Positions 44,558 through 52,913 of a stretch of 64,000 nt of DNA are shown piece by piece (position 1 is the first letter of the stretch; each line of letters starts with the position of its first letter). The notes under the pieces were generated by a model. It saw only the letters and a program-made list of their open reading frames with translations. It had not been told where the DNA came from and did no database searches. A program made the position numbers and the translations under genes. Origin of the DNA: Bathymodiolus thermophilus thioautotrophic gill symbiont (lineage in GTDB: Bacteria; Pseudomonadota; Gammaproteobacteria; PS1; Pseudothioglobaceae); the NCBI RefSeq assembly GCF_003711265.1, contig NZ_CP024634.1, positions 1,550,001 to 1,614,000 of the forward strand. Direction: 5' to 3'.

Positions 44558-47527
44558 TTATGGCGTAGCTTTGGTCTCTTTGTTTATACCGGTTCCCTCT
44601 ACAATTACTTTTCCATCTGCAGTAATAGCAACTGGATCATTGCTATTCGTGATACTACTGTCAACTTTGCAGGTATAAGTAAGTGGATTCTTATCCGATG
44701 GCTTCTCTATAGAATTTTCCCAACCTGAGTGGAGCATAAACATTTGCTGGCTACAGGTTAAGATATTTACATCGTTATTGTCTTGCACTGAAAGTACGAG
44801 GGCAATACGCATTGGGAAATACTGAGCAGAAGAGTTCGTACCATAGTTGTCAAGAGAGCCCACAAGGGTTTCTAAAGTGTAGTCATCTGCATCAGATTGA
44901 CCTTCTCTGCTCTGTGTGGACAAGTCTTTTAACGCATTCTCCTGAGCATGCGTAAGAGTAACATCCAAAACTCCACAGCCACCAGTCAAAGTAAAGGCCT
45001 TGTCTTTATCCTTGCTGAGCTCCTCGGTTACCTGATGTGTATTTGAGTTGTTTTTAACATGAGGATCTAAATATTCACAATCTTCCCCACCTTCCTTGAG
45101 GATAAAGGTGTTAGCGGCAGATCCCTTCTGGTGGTTAAACAAAGCGAATAAGAGCTTGGTCAACCTTCTGGATTTAGCATACCCCATATATTCCCAGTTA
45201 GCACGGAGAATTTTTGAGTTCTTCTGTGCGGCATGCTGTTCATTCTCTTTAGTATTTTTTGATTGAACAACCTCAAGATTTTCCGTATGGGTATTAGCAA
45301 CTGTGTAAGCAGCGTTGGCAGTTTGTGAGTAGGTAGTAGCACTAGCGTTCGTGCCATCGTCATAATCTTTGGCGGCGTCATCTTTATAGCCTTTTGCGGC
45401 GTCACGGGTAGCGCCAGTTTCTGTATAACCTTCTGTCGCTTTCCAAGCGACAAGTGCCATGCTTTTTGCGGTTTCAGCACCCGTTTTGGCATTATTTGCC
45501 ATCCCTTTAAAATGCCTAATATTAACTTCTACATTATTGGAATCAATTTTAGTATCTGTGAGCGCTCTGGCAATTGTGGCATCAGTGGCAAGCAATACAT
45601 TTTCTTTAATTTCTACCGCTGTCTCCGATGCAGTCTTTGCAATATTTTTTTGCATTCCAGCTATCTTAGCCCAAGCGTGTGCGACAAAAGTATAAGCATT
45701 GATCACCAATTGATTGACTTCTTTTTTGTGAGTATCAATAATAATGGTTGGACTATTGGCTGCAAGCTTTGTGTTACCTGCCGCTGTATTGATTGCTCCA
45801 ACCACTATAAGTGCGGCCTCTATTGTTCCACTTTCAATAAGGCTGATGTTTTTTTCTTCAGCCACTTTTTCTTCTGCTCTAGCAGTGGCAAGAGATAGAG
45901 GGGTGTTTACTATAGTGTAGCGATCAGCAATGGCACTTATGATTCTTGCTATCGCCTCCCAGTCACGCTTAGCATTATCACTAAAATCTTTGATGTCATT
46001 TACAAGTCCAGTGCTATTGGTGGGATCAGCGGTAGTGGCAGATGTCCAAGCACTGGCGGCTGCATTCTTTGCGGCTTCAGCAGTGGTCTGCTCATTAATA
46101 GCATCTTCTTTAAATCTAGAAATATCAAACAAGACTTCGCTGTTATCGGCATTTGTCTTAGCTGTAGTGGCATTTGTCTTGGCTGTAGCGGTAATGCTAA
46201 CCTTGACTTGTGCTGTTGCCTTATATCCTTCAATCTCCACTTTTAGATGCAGTGCAATTACTTTGGTTGCAATGTTACCCCTGAGGGTAACTATGGCATT
46301 GTAATACTCTAGCACACCAGCAGACTCCTCGTTATCTTTGCTTGGTGTTACTCCATTAGAATAGGCGAATCTGGTAGCCTCGGCATCAACAGAGTTATTG
46401 CCAACTAAGCTTTTCTTGGCTTTCTCAGCATTATCCATAGCGACTTGTGCCAAACCTACTTGAGTGGTTGCAGTGGCAAGATAGCCATCTATACTTTCTA
46501 CAACGGCTGTTTGTGCGAGAGATTCTGTGTTAAATGCACTTTTGTATGCATTCCAAGCCTGTGTCCTTGCCTCTTGAGCGAGAAGCAATTTTGCACGAAC
46601 AACGCCGCCTGCTACTCTGACACTAGTTGCATAAGCAAAGGCTTTATCTTTTTCAACTAAGGCCATTGCTGTTAATTGTGTAGCTCCTTTAGTATCCACA
46701 TATTCATTACTGTAAAAGTTTTCGACTGCCACAACATTGCTCTTAGCTGCATCAAATAAAGTAGTTGGATCAAAATCATCGGGAGAGCCAGTCGCTGGAA
46801 CTATTCCCAATGTCGTGACTTCGTTATATGCTTTTTTGACAATATCAAAGGCAACCATTGCAATATCATAAGCAGCCTTGGCCTCATTTGCTGGAGTAAC
46901 CACATCTTCAGTAGCGGCCAAAGCAGCGGTTACTTTTGCAACCACAAGTTCAACGCTGACTTTTACATCAGTCCATGCCACCCTTGCAACAACCTTTCGA
47001 ATGTGCGTATAAGCATTAAAGTATGCGGCTGCGGCTTTGTTTGCTGAAACTACAGCAGCATCATAGGCAGCCTTGGCGGCTGCTACATTGGTGGCGTCAT
47101 CAGAAGCATCAGAGGCGTTAGAGGCATTAGAAGTGGCGTCATCGGCGGAAAAAACGGGATTTTCGTTATCAGACTCAGCCTCACTTTTAATTCTTACCGC
47201 CTCTTTCCATGCTTGCATTGCTATAAGTAGTGCGTTTGTGGCCTTAAAATTTTCATCTTTTACCATTGCTTCTTGGTCGGTTATTTCTTTTGTAACTTCC
47301 TTGCTATCTGTAAAACTGCTTAAGATAGTAGAGGCGGTAGTTTCGGCATTTTCCGCAGCCTTTGTGGCAATGACATTAGCTGCTTTTGCGGCCTGCGATG
47401 CCACAGCAGAAGAACTGTATAACTCAGTACCGGGTTTCGGTGCGCTTGAGCCTCCGCCATCTGAGCCACATCCCACCAGAGATGCTACTATGAGTAGCGC
47501 ACCTATTGCTTTATTTAGTTTTTTCAT
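44558..47527 (-). CDS. Large Ala-rich surface lipoprotein (989 aa), paralogue 1
   Basis: Lipoprotein signal with lipobox LVGC at residues 17-20 followed by GSDGGGSS, so it is anchored by an N-terminal lipidated Cys. Residues 40-780 are almost wholly helical, rich in Ala, Thr, Lys and Asn, suggesting a long coiled-coil or helical-bundle stalk. The last 200 residues hold conserved cysteines: GGEDCEYL, ELSKDKDKAFTLTGGCGVL, ILTCSQQMFMLHSGWENSI and PLTYTCKV, then GTGIN near the end. The same C-terminal pattern is in the lipoproteins at 52914 and 57428. AGGGGGAC precedes the ATG. It lies 73 bases after the 508-aa secreted-protein gene and upstream of the 450-aa one. The family is not recognised; adhesion or surface-layer roles are guesses. 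Confidence 0.85.
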   Translation of the reverse strand: MKKLNKAIGALLIVASLVGCGSDGGGSSAPKPGTELYSSSAVASQAAKAANVIATKAAENAETTASTILSSFTDSKEVTKEITDQEAMVKDENFKATNALLIAMQAWKEAVRIKSEAESDNENPVFSADDATSNASNASDASDDATNVAAAKAAYDAAVVSANKAAAAYFNAYTHIRKVVARVAWTDVKVSVELVVAKVTAALAATEDVVTPANEAKAAYDIAMVAFDIVKKAYNEVTTLGIVPATGSPDDFDPTTLFDAAKSNVVAVENFYSNEYVDTKGATQLTAMALVEKDKAFAYATSVRVAGGVVRAKLLLAQEARTQAWNAYKSAFNTESLAQTAVVESIDGYLATATTQVGLAQVAMDNAEKAKKSLVGNNSVDAEATRFAYSNGVTPSKDNEESAGVLEYYNAIVTLRGNIATKVIALHLKVEIEGYKATAQVKVSITATAKTNATTAKTNADNSEVLFDISRFKEDAINEQTTAEAAKNAAASAWTSATTADPTNSTGLVNDIKDFSDNAKRDWEAIARIISAIADRYTIVNTPLSLATARAEEKVAEEKNISLIESGTIEAALIVVGAINTAAGNTKLAANSPTIIIDTHKKEVNQLVINAYTFVAHAWAKIAGMQKNIAKTASETAVEIKENVLLATDATIARALTDTKIDSNNVEVNIRHFKGMANNAKTGAETAKSMALVAWKATEGYTETGATRDAAKGYKDDAAKDYDDGTNASATTYSQTANAAYTVANTHTENLEVVQSKNTKENEQHAAQKNSKILRANWEYMGYAKSRRLTKLLFALFNHQKGSAANTFILKEGGEDCEYLDPHVKNNSNTHQVTEELSKDKDKAFTLTGGCGVLDVTLTHAQENALKDLSTQSREGQSDADDYTLETLVGSLDNYGTNSSAQYFPMRIALVLSVQDNNDVNILTCSQQMFMLHSGWENSIEKPSDKNPLTYTCKVDSSITNSNDPVAITADGKVIVEGTGINKETKATP

Positions 47528-47555
47528 AATGTCCCCCTATTACTTATTATCACCT

Positions 47556-47576
47556 CCAAACCCCCAATTAAGGAGG
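47556..47576 (-). terminator. Hairpin after the 508-aa secreted-protein gene
   Basis: CCTCCAAACCCCCAATTAAGG and following AGG can fold either as AAACCCCC/GGAGG or as CCTCC/GGAGG. It sits between the stop at 47601 and the lipoprotein start at 47527, matching the hairpin family. Confidence 0.5.
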
Positions 47577-47600
47577 CTTAGGGATTAACTTGAGGAGGCA

Positions 47601-49127
47601 TTACCTTTTGATCATCGTTATAAAGGGGGCTTCAAAAGTACAATTAGCCGTATATATCTTTACTATACCTAGAGAGAATGTAACTACCTCATTTGGTTGG
47701 CAAAGGTACTCGCCAGTGTCTGTCGTTATTCCTTTGTAATTATAAATAGAAGTGCTATACCTTAAGCCTTTAAGCACTGGGTATTTCCAGTACCCCTTTC
47801 TAGCACTTTTCGGATAGGCGACTTTAGCATAATCAATAACCAAAAGAAGTTTACTCTCTATTCCAGCTATTTTCACTTTAGTGCTTTCTACAAAGGAGGT
47901 GCCATGTATTTTGAGCATTGCCTCTTCAGCTTCTTTTAAAAGGACTTCTATTTGACCTGCTGCAATTTTAAGTTTTTTAACATCCCACTCATGCTTAGAG
48001 GACTGCTCAATAGCGGTCGCATTAGTATAATTATTCATCGCTATGATGTAATTAGCACGATCAGCTTCCGTCTGTGCAATTATTTCTTCTACAACCAATT
48101 TAACAAAATTAGTTTCTGTGTTCCACTGTGAAATGCTGCTGTTCTCCCACAAGGTGGAAAATCCTGGAGCATTTGTATAACCGGTTTGATTGTGATTCCA
48201 AACATCATAGGTATCCGAAAAATCGCCATTGCTGGCTGCTTTATAAACACGCTTAACCCCTCTAGTAATCTCAATTATTCGACCATTAGGCTTTCTAAAC
48301 CTGTGCATAAACAGACGGTAATAATCATCCCAGGTTATTGTTATTGCTGGGTTGTTGGGCAAATTAATTAACTGAAAACTCAATTTGGTGCCATCATTTA
48401 GCAAGGTTGTATGTGCAGGAAAGTAGTGACCGTTTACTTTAAATAACTGGAAATTTATCGCAGTAATGTCTGTTGCCTCTACTACCTTGCCTTTCATATC
48501 CATCATTCTAATGCTTTCTTTTGTGAGTGACTTCTCTGTGCCATACAATTCACTTGTAAGGGTAAGGGTGTTCTCAGTTGGGGAATAAGATGATTTAAAG
48601 TTATAACTTAATAGCCAGTTTGTCTTTTTCGGCTCAATTGTCTCACACTCCTCATTGTTTAAATTCTGCATAGCGCCGTTTCTTGGAAACCTCAACTGGC
48701 AAAACTTTTCATCTGTATCATTATCCCAATTAACATAAAAATACTCATCAGTACGAAGTGTAAAGTTGTACTCTAATGCATCAACAAAAGTATCCTTATC
48801 CATATACACACTTGCATCCAGTGGCAAATTTCTGACTTCCATCTCCAATCGCCTCCCATTTGAGAGTGTTATAGATGTGCATGTATCGGTATAAGCGCCA
48901 TCTACTTTCATTAAGTCATTGAAGCACCATTCACCGCCATCATAGGCGGAACCTGGCTTTGCCCTTGCCCACATTATGGCCCATTCAAAGTCTATTTTTA
49001 CATTGAAGGTTCTACTGGTAGTATCTAGGCTGGATGATATTGCTAGTACTTCATTACTTGTATTTGCAGATACTATACTTGATAGCACTACAGTTGATAG
49101 TAGTGCACTTTTAAATATTTGTTTCAA
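47601..49127 (-). CDS. Sec-secreted protein with GYWKYP-type C-terminal domain (508 aa)
   Basis: The start is TTG at 49127, supported by GAGGGAAAG a few bases before; the nearby ATG is out of frame. Signal peptide MKQIFKSALLSTVVLSSIVS with cleavage after VSA. Two beta-rich domains follow: the first with KPGSAYDGGEWCF and DNDTDEKFCQLRFP, the second with LFKVNGHYFPA. Then a helical segment (about 345-435) and the C-terminal domain GYWKYPVLKGL...TGEYLCQ...FSLGIVKIYTANC. It is closely similar to the 535-aa protein at 51239. Its expected lipoprotein partner upstream survives only as a scrap (49390-49482), apparently lost by rearrangement at a foldback element and the IS. Function unknown. Confidence 0.84.
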   Translation of the reverse strand: MKQIFKSALLSTVVLSSIVSANTSNEVLAISSSLDTTSRTFNVKIDFEWAIMWARAKPGSAYDGGEWCFNDLMKVDGAYTDTCTSITLSNGRRLEMEVRNLPLDASVYMDKDTFVDALEYNFTLRTDEYFYVNWDNDTDEKFCQLRFPRNGAMQNLNNEECETIEPKKTNWLLSYNFKSSYSPTENTLTLTSELYGTEKSLTKESIRMMDMKGKVVEATDITAINFQLFKVNGHYFPAHTTLLNDGTKLSFQLINLPNNPAITITWDDYYRLFMHRFRKPNGRIIEITRGVKRVYKAASNGDFSDTYDVWNHNQTGYTNAPGFSTLWENSSISQWNTETNFVKLVVEEIIAQTEADRANYIIAMNNYTNATAIEQSSKHEWDVKKLKIAAGQIEVLLKEAEEAMLKIHGTSFVESTKVKIAGIESKLLLVIDYAKVAYPKSARKGYWKYPVLKGLRYSTSIYNYKGITTDTGEYLCQPNEVVTFSLGIVKIYTANCTFEAPFITMIKR

Positions 49128-49227
49128 AACTTTCCCTCATTAAATTGACTCCCCACCAAGCACTGTACATTATAAAAATGAAATTGTCAAATGAATAATT
49201 TATAGCGCTTAACTTCTATACCTACAT

Positions 49228-49389
49228 GAGGCCCTTGCATTAGATATGGATATTGAATAAAGGGCAAATTTTACTCCGTTGTAATTTTTTTTATAAAGTC
49301 TATCCTGATAGGACTAAGATGGCTTTATAAAAATTTACAAATGAGTGAGGGCTGGTCTTTGGTTAATATTTATATCTAATGCAGTTCTC
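49228..49389. mobile_element. Foldback element, second sequence variant
   Basis: Starts GAGGCCCTTGCATTAGATAT and ends ATATCTAATGCAGTTCTC, with imperfect palindromic interior centred on ATCCTGATAGGAC. About 160 bp, non-coding. Its flanks (TACAT and GTCTT) do not match, so one side has probably been rearranged; the right flank is a lipoprotein gene fragment. Confidence 0.7.
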
Positions 49390-49482
49390 GTCTTTTACCA
49401 CTGTCTCTTGGTCGGCCATTTCTTTTGTAATTTTCTTACTATCTACTATTGATGACATGGGTATTTTTGCTGCTAATACTTG
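49390..49482 (-). pseudogene. Fragment of an Ala-rich lipoprotein gene
   Basis: On the minus strand it reads ...VDSKKITKEMADQETVVKDE, matching DSKEVTKEITDQEAMVKDE near residues 70-90 of the 989-aa lipoprotein. It is bounded on one side by a foldback element and on the other by the left end of the IS. No start, signal peptide or C-terminus remains nearby. Confidence 0.8.
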
Positions 49483-50785
49483 AAGACCCCTGCATTAAAC
49501 TAAAAAACCCAACAAAAAATCACAAATCAACCCTCAAAACCTTATGCAAACATTAGAATTTATGATAAAATACTATAATTATCAGACACTTACAAAAAAA
49601 TGCGAGTTAAAACCACTCAAGAACAAACCTTTGCTGATAGTTTTATCAACATACCAAACTCCCAACTAGACATCATTAACAAAGTTATCGATTGGGAAGT
49701 TATAGCCAAAGATCTGTCTCATATTAAAGTTGACTATTCTGCTGTTAGTCTGTTTAAAGCGCTATTAATAGGCACATGGCACAATCTCTCTGATGAGAAG
49801 TTGGCTGATAGTCTTAGTAGAGATTTAGTCTTTATTAACTTTTGCAACTTTAGCCTAAGTGGCAACAAACCTGATGCTACAACCATTGGCAGATTTAGAA
49901 CCAAACTAATCAAACAAAATCTATTTGATAGACTTTTGAGTAGCATCAATCTTATGCTTGAGAATAATCAACTCAAACTCTCTAATGGCAAACATGTTGC
50001 CATGGATGCAACCTTAATTCAAAGTGCTAGACGCACTAAGAAGATTATTACAACACACAAAACTGGTGAGGTTTATGAGATTGATAGTAACCCAATTCAA
50101 TATTCAGATGATAAAGATGCAAGATGGACATTTAAGGCGGGAAAATACACTTATGGATATTCATCAGTAGTAACAACTGATGCCAATGGATTAATTAACA
50201 AAGCCACTACGCACCCTGCTAATGATAGTGAAATGACTCATTTTGAAGAAAATGTTAAACAGGCAGGCAATCAAAAAGGCGTAAGAGTTTTATACGACAA
50301 AGGAGCAGCCTCTCAAGCTAATAGTGAAGCACTTAAAGCACAAAAGTTAAGAGATGGTATTATGCGCAAAAAACCCAAAGGCAAGCAAATGAGTCATTGG
50401 CATAAATTACGCAATAAAGCAATCAGCAAAAGAAGGTTTGTGGTTGAACGCACCTTTGGTACGCTCAAACGCACTTATGGTTTGGCAAGAAGTCGTTATA
50501 TTGGTTTAGAGAAAGTTGCCAGCGAAGTTAATCTTAAAGCTATTGCTTATAATCTAGTTAGAGCGGCGAATGTTTATATTAACAAGGGATTAAATACAGC
50601 CTAGGGATTATTGTGTCTTTTTTGTGGAAACAGTACAAAAAAGAGTAGAAAATGAGCGATTTATAGTTGATATTGATGATTTTTTTAATGAAAGTTGGAT
50701 TTTATATGTTTTTTGACTTTGAAAAGTCAAAAATTGAGGGTTTTGGGTTTTGATGGTTGGTTTTAGGGTGCTATGCAGGGGTCTT
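49483..50785 (+). mobile_element. Complete IS5-like insertion sequence
   Basis: Perfect 13-bp terminal inverted repeats: AAGACCCCTGCAT (49483-49495) and ATGCAGGGGTCTT (50773-50785). Flanked by ACTTG on both sides (49478-49482 and 50786-50790), a 5-bp target duplication. It carries one intact transposase gene, so it may be active. Its ends resemble those of the foldback elements (GAGACCTTTGCAT). It sits within degenerate remnants of the lipoprotein array. Confidence 0.9.
49600..50604 (+). CDS. IS5-like family DDE transposase
   Basis: 334 residues with an N-terminal helical domain typical of IS5-group transposases (DUF772-like: DYSAVSLFKALLIGTWHNLS) and a DDE nuclease core. Candidate triad: Asp136 in AMDATLI, Asp233 in LYDKGAAS and Glu283 in VVERTFGTLKR. 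The frame is intact with no internal stop. It catalyses cut-and-paste movement of the element bounded by the 13-bp repeats at 49483 and 50785. It may also act on related foldback elements, given their similar ends. Confidence 0.92.
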   Translation: MRVKTTQEQTFADSFINIPNSQLDIINKVIDWEVIAKDLSHIKVDYSAVSLFKALLIGTWHNLSDEKLADSLSRDLVFINFCNFSLSGNKPDATTIGRFRTKLIKQNLFDRLLSSINLMLENNQLKLSNGKHVAMDATLIQSARRTKKIITTHKTGEVYEIDSNPIQYSDDKDARWTFKAGKYTYGYSSVVTTDANGLINKATTHPANDSEMTHFEENVKQAGNQKGVRVLYDKGAASQANSEALKAQKLRDGIMRKKPKGKQMSHWHKLRNKAISKRRFVVERTFGTLKRTYGLARSRYIGLEKVASEVNLKAIAYNLVRAANVYINKGLNTA

Positions 50786-50934
50786 ACTTGGGATAAAGAT
50801 GGGTGTTAGATTGTTTAGTTTATTTTTTGAAAATGGTATTCTAATGAAGGCACGATAATAGTAATTATAATAAGCAGTTGTTTTATTGCGCTTTGATGCC
50901 CTTAGCTTCTAAATTCCCAATTCAGGGGGAGTAA

Positions 50935-51190
50935 GAGATTCTTGTGTGGCAGGGAGCTATGGGGATGAAATAAGCGTGATATTAGGTGCTTGTCTGCGTC
51001 ACAAATACTTCTATAGCAGTAGCAACCTTGTCATTACCTAGTGAGAATGTAACGCCTTCACCTTTTTTGGCAAAGATGCTCACCTTTGTTATTGGACTTA
51101 TCCTTGTACCCATGCTTGCTTGTGATGAAAACTAAGCCTTGAATCGTTGGGTTTTTCCCATTTGCCTTATTTGTGTTATTGGTTATACCA
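50935..51190 (-). pseudogene. Remnant of a secreted GYWKYP-domain gene (3' end)
   Basis: The minus strand is clearly homologous to the last about 80 codons of the 450-aa gene (compare 42935-43165: shared CACCTAATATCAC, GTATTTGTGAC/ACCTGTAACTC region, TCACAAGCAAGCATGGGTAC) but contains frameshifts and an in-frame stop. The stretch left of it (50840-50934) also aligns with the DNA beyond that gene, including a degenerate hairpin at 50911-50931. Confidence 0.8.
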
Positions 51191-51192
51191 CC

Positions 51193-51214
51193 AAACCCCC
51201 AATTAAGGGGGTTT
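51193..51214 (-). terminator. Hairpin terminator of the 535-aa secreted-protein gene
   Basis: Perfect AAACCCCC-AATTAA-GGGGGTTT, 25 bases past the stop at 51239 on the minus strand. Confidence 0.65.
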
Positions 51215-51238
51215 AGTGAAATCTTCAAAGGGTCTTTA

Positions 51239-52846
51239 TTAAGGGGTAGGTGGGGTTTTGATAAGTGTTATTGTAGATGTTGAAGAATCGCCTGCATTAG
51301 TTGAATTACAGGAAACACTGAACAATTTTATCAATCCTATTGAAAAAGTTACATCTTCGCCTGGTTGGCAAAAATATTCCCCCTTGTCGTTAGTGTGGTT
51401 TATGTAATTAGATTCAGAGGCAGTGAAAGTTACACCTTTTAATGTCGGATATTTCAAAAATCCTTTTAGTCCAGTAATGGCATACACTTCTCTAAGCTTG
51501 GTTTTCATAAAGTCCAATATTCCCTTAATCTCTAATACAGTATTTTGAGCGTTAGCTCTTAATGTATCGTCAATTATTTTATTTGTAGTTTCATCTGCAA
51601 GATTAAATAAAGCAACTAAATTAGAAAGTGCCTCCTTGGTGTGGGCGAACTTATCACTTTCATCTCCTTGAATGTAATTCAGTGCGTTGACTTTAATAGT
51701 AGAAGCCGCAACCTTGCGATCCTCAACAAGGGCGCTATTGTTTACATCTTTAGCGTTGTTATTCTCTCTTTCAACTTTAGCAGCAAGAACCAAAGTGTTT
51801 ATACTTTTGCTTGCTGTATTCCAATTCCCAACTGCATTGTTCTCCCATACCTTAGTATATTTAGAGTTGAGGGGTCTGTTCCATCTACTGCCATTATGTG
51901 AAATGGTATGGTTAAGAGAGCGGGCACTACCTCTAACTGTGTAGAAGTAGCTATATCGCTGTACTGCTCTTGTAGCATCAAGAAACCGACCACTTGGCGC
52001 TCTGAATCTGTGCTTTAGCAAATTGAAATAATCATTCCAAGAAATCTCTACATTGGGTTCTTGTGGTAAATTAGCCAATGTAAACTTAATATCAGCACCA
52101 TCAGCAGATAACTTACCACTAGCAGGGAAGTAGCGACCGTTTACTTTAAATAAACGATAGTAAGTTCTTGTCGATGGGGCGCTAACAGTAAGAGTAATGC
52201 CTTCGTTAGTCATTGGGTTAATCCCCTCTCTTGGCATAGCCTTGGTAGGGCTATGGAAGGAATTAGAAAATGTCGCTGTATTAGTTTTATCAGAATAAGT
52301 AGTTTTAAAATTGTAAGTAAGTATCCAATTAATCCTCTCAATTTCAAGCGAATTACAGTCCTCATCATACCAACTCTGCATTGCACCATTTGCAGGGAAG
52401 TTCAACTGACAAAACTTTTCATCTGTATCGTTATCCCAGTCAACATCAAACCATTCATCGGTTCTCTTAGTAAAGTTATTCTCTAAGGCACTGACAAAAG
52501 CTGATCTACTCATCGTTACCGTTGATTCCCGAGGTAGGTTCCTGACTTCCATTTTCATCCGCATCCCACTAGAGAGCGATATGGATGTACAAGTAGCACC
52601 GTATTCTCCATTTACTTTCATTAGGTCATCAAAGCACCATTCGCCACCATCATAGGCAGACCCTGGCTTTGCACTTGCCCACATTATGGGGTCATCAAAG
52701 TCTATGGTTACTGCAAAAGTTTTACCGTCACTGGACAATTTAGATGAGATTGCTGTTATGTCGTTATCGGGGTTCCCGAATACGACGGTGGATAGTAGAG
52801 TTGTCGCCAACGCTACACTTTTAAATAAATTTCTTAAATTTTTCAT
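51239..52846 (-). CDS. Sec-secreted protein with GYWKYP-type C-terminal domain (535 aa)
   Basis: Signal peptide MKNLRNLFKSVALATTLLST with likely cleavage after VFG. Two beta-rich domains: KPGSAYDGGEWCFDDLMKVNG...DNDTDEKFCQLNFP, then LFKVNGRYFPASG...SWNDYFNLLKHRF. A helical segment (about 345-460) and the C-terminal domain GFLKYPTLKGV...DKGEYFCQ...FSIGLIKLFSVSC follow. AAGGAAAA precedes the ATG. It starts 67 bases after the 967-aa lipoprotein stop with no hairpin between, so the two are probably one operon, the clearest case of the pair. Close paralogue of the 508-aa protein. Function unknown. Confidence 0.86.
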   Translation of the reverse strand: MKNLRNLFKSVALATTLLSTVVFGNPDNDITAISSKLSSDGKTFAVTIDFDDPIMWASAKPGSAYDGGEWCFDDLMKVNGEYGATCTSISLSSGMRMKMEVRNLPRESTVTMSRSAFVSALENNFTKRTDEWFDVDWDNDTDEKFCQLNFPANGAMQSWYDEDCNSLEIERINWILTYNFKTTYSDKTNTATFSNSFHSPTKAMPREGINPMTNEGITLTVSAPSTRTYYRLFKVNGRYFPASGKLSADGADIKFTLANLPQEPNVEISWNDYFNLLKHRFRAPSGRFLDATRAVQRYSYFYTVRGSARSLNHTISHNGSRWNRPLNSKYTKVWENNAVGNWNTASKSINTLVLAAKVERENNNAKDVNNSALVEDRKVAASTIKVNALNYIQGDESDKFAHTKEALSNLVALFNLADETTNKIIDDTLRANAQNTVLEIKGILDFMKTKLREVYAITGLKGFLKYPTLKGVTFTASESNYINHTNDKGEYFCQPGEDVTFSIGLIKLFSVSCNSTNAGDSSTSTITLIKTPPTP

Positions 52847-52913
52847 AATATTTTCCTTTTTTAGTTAGCAACGCTCGCCTAATAGTGAGAATTGCAAGCA
52901 GTGTTACTACTGT

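Noticed and set aside
44558..47527. Ala-rich lipoproteins as ice-binding or phasin-like proteins
   Set aside because: Composition alone suggested this; the Cys-rich conserved C-terminus and lipobox do not fit those families.
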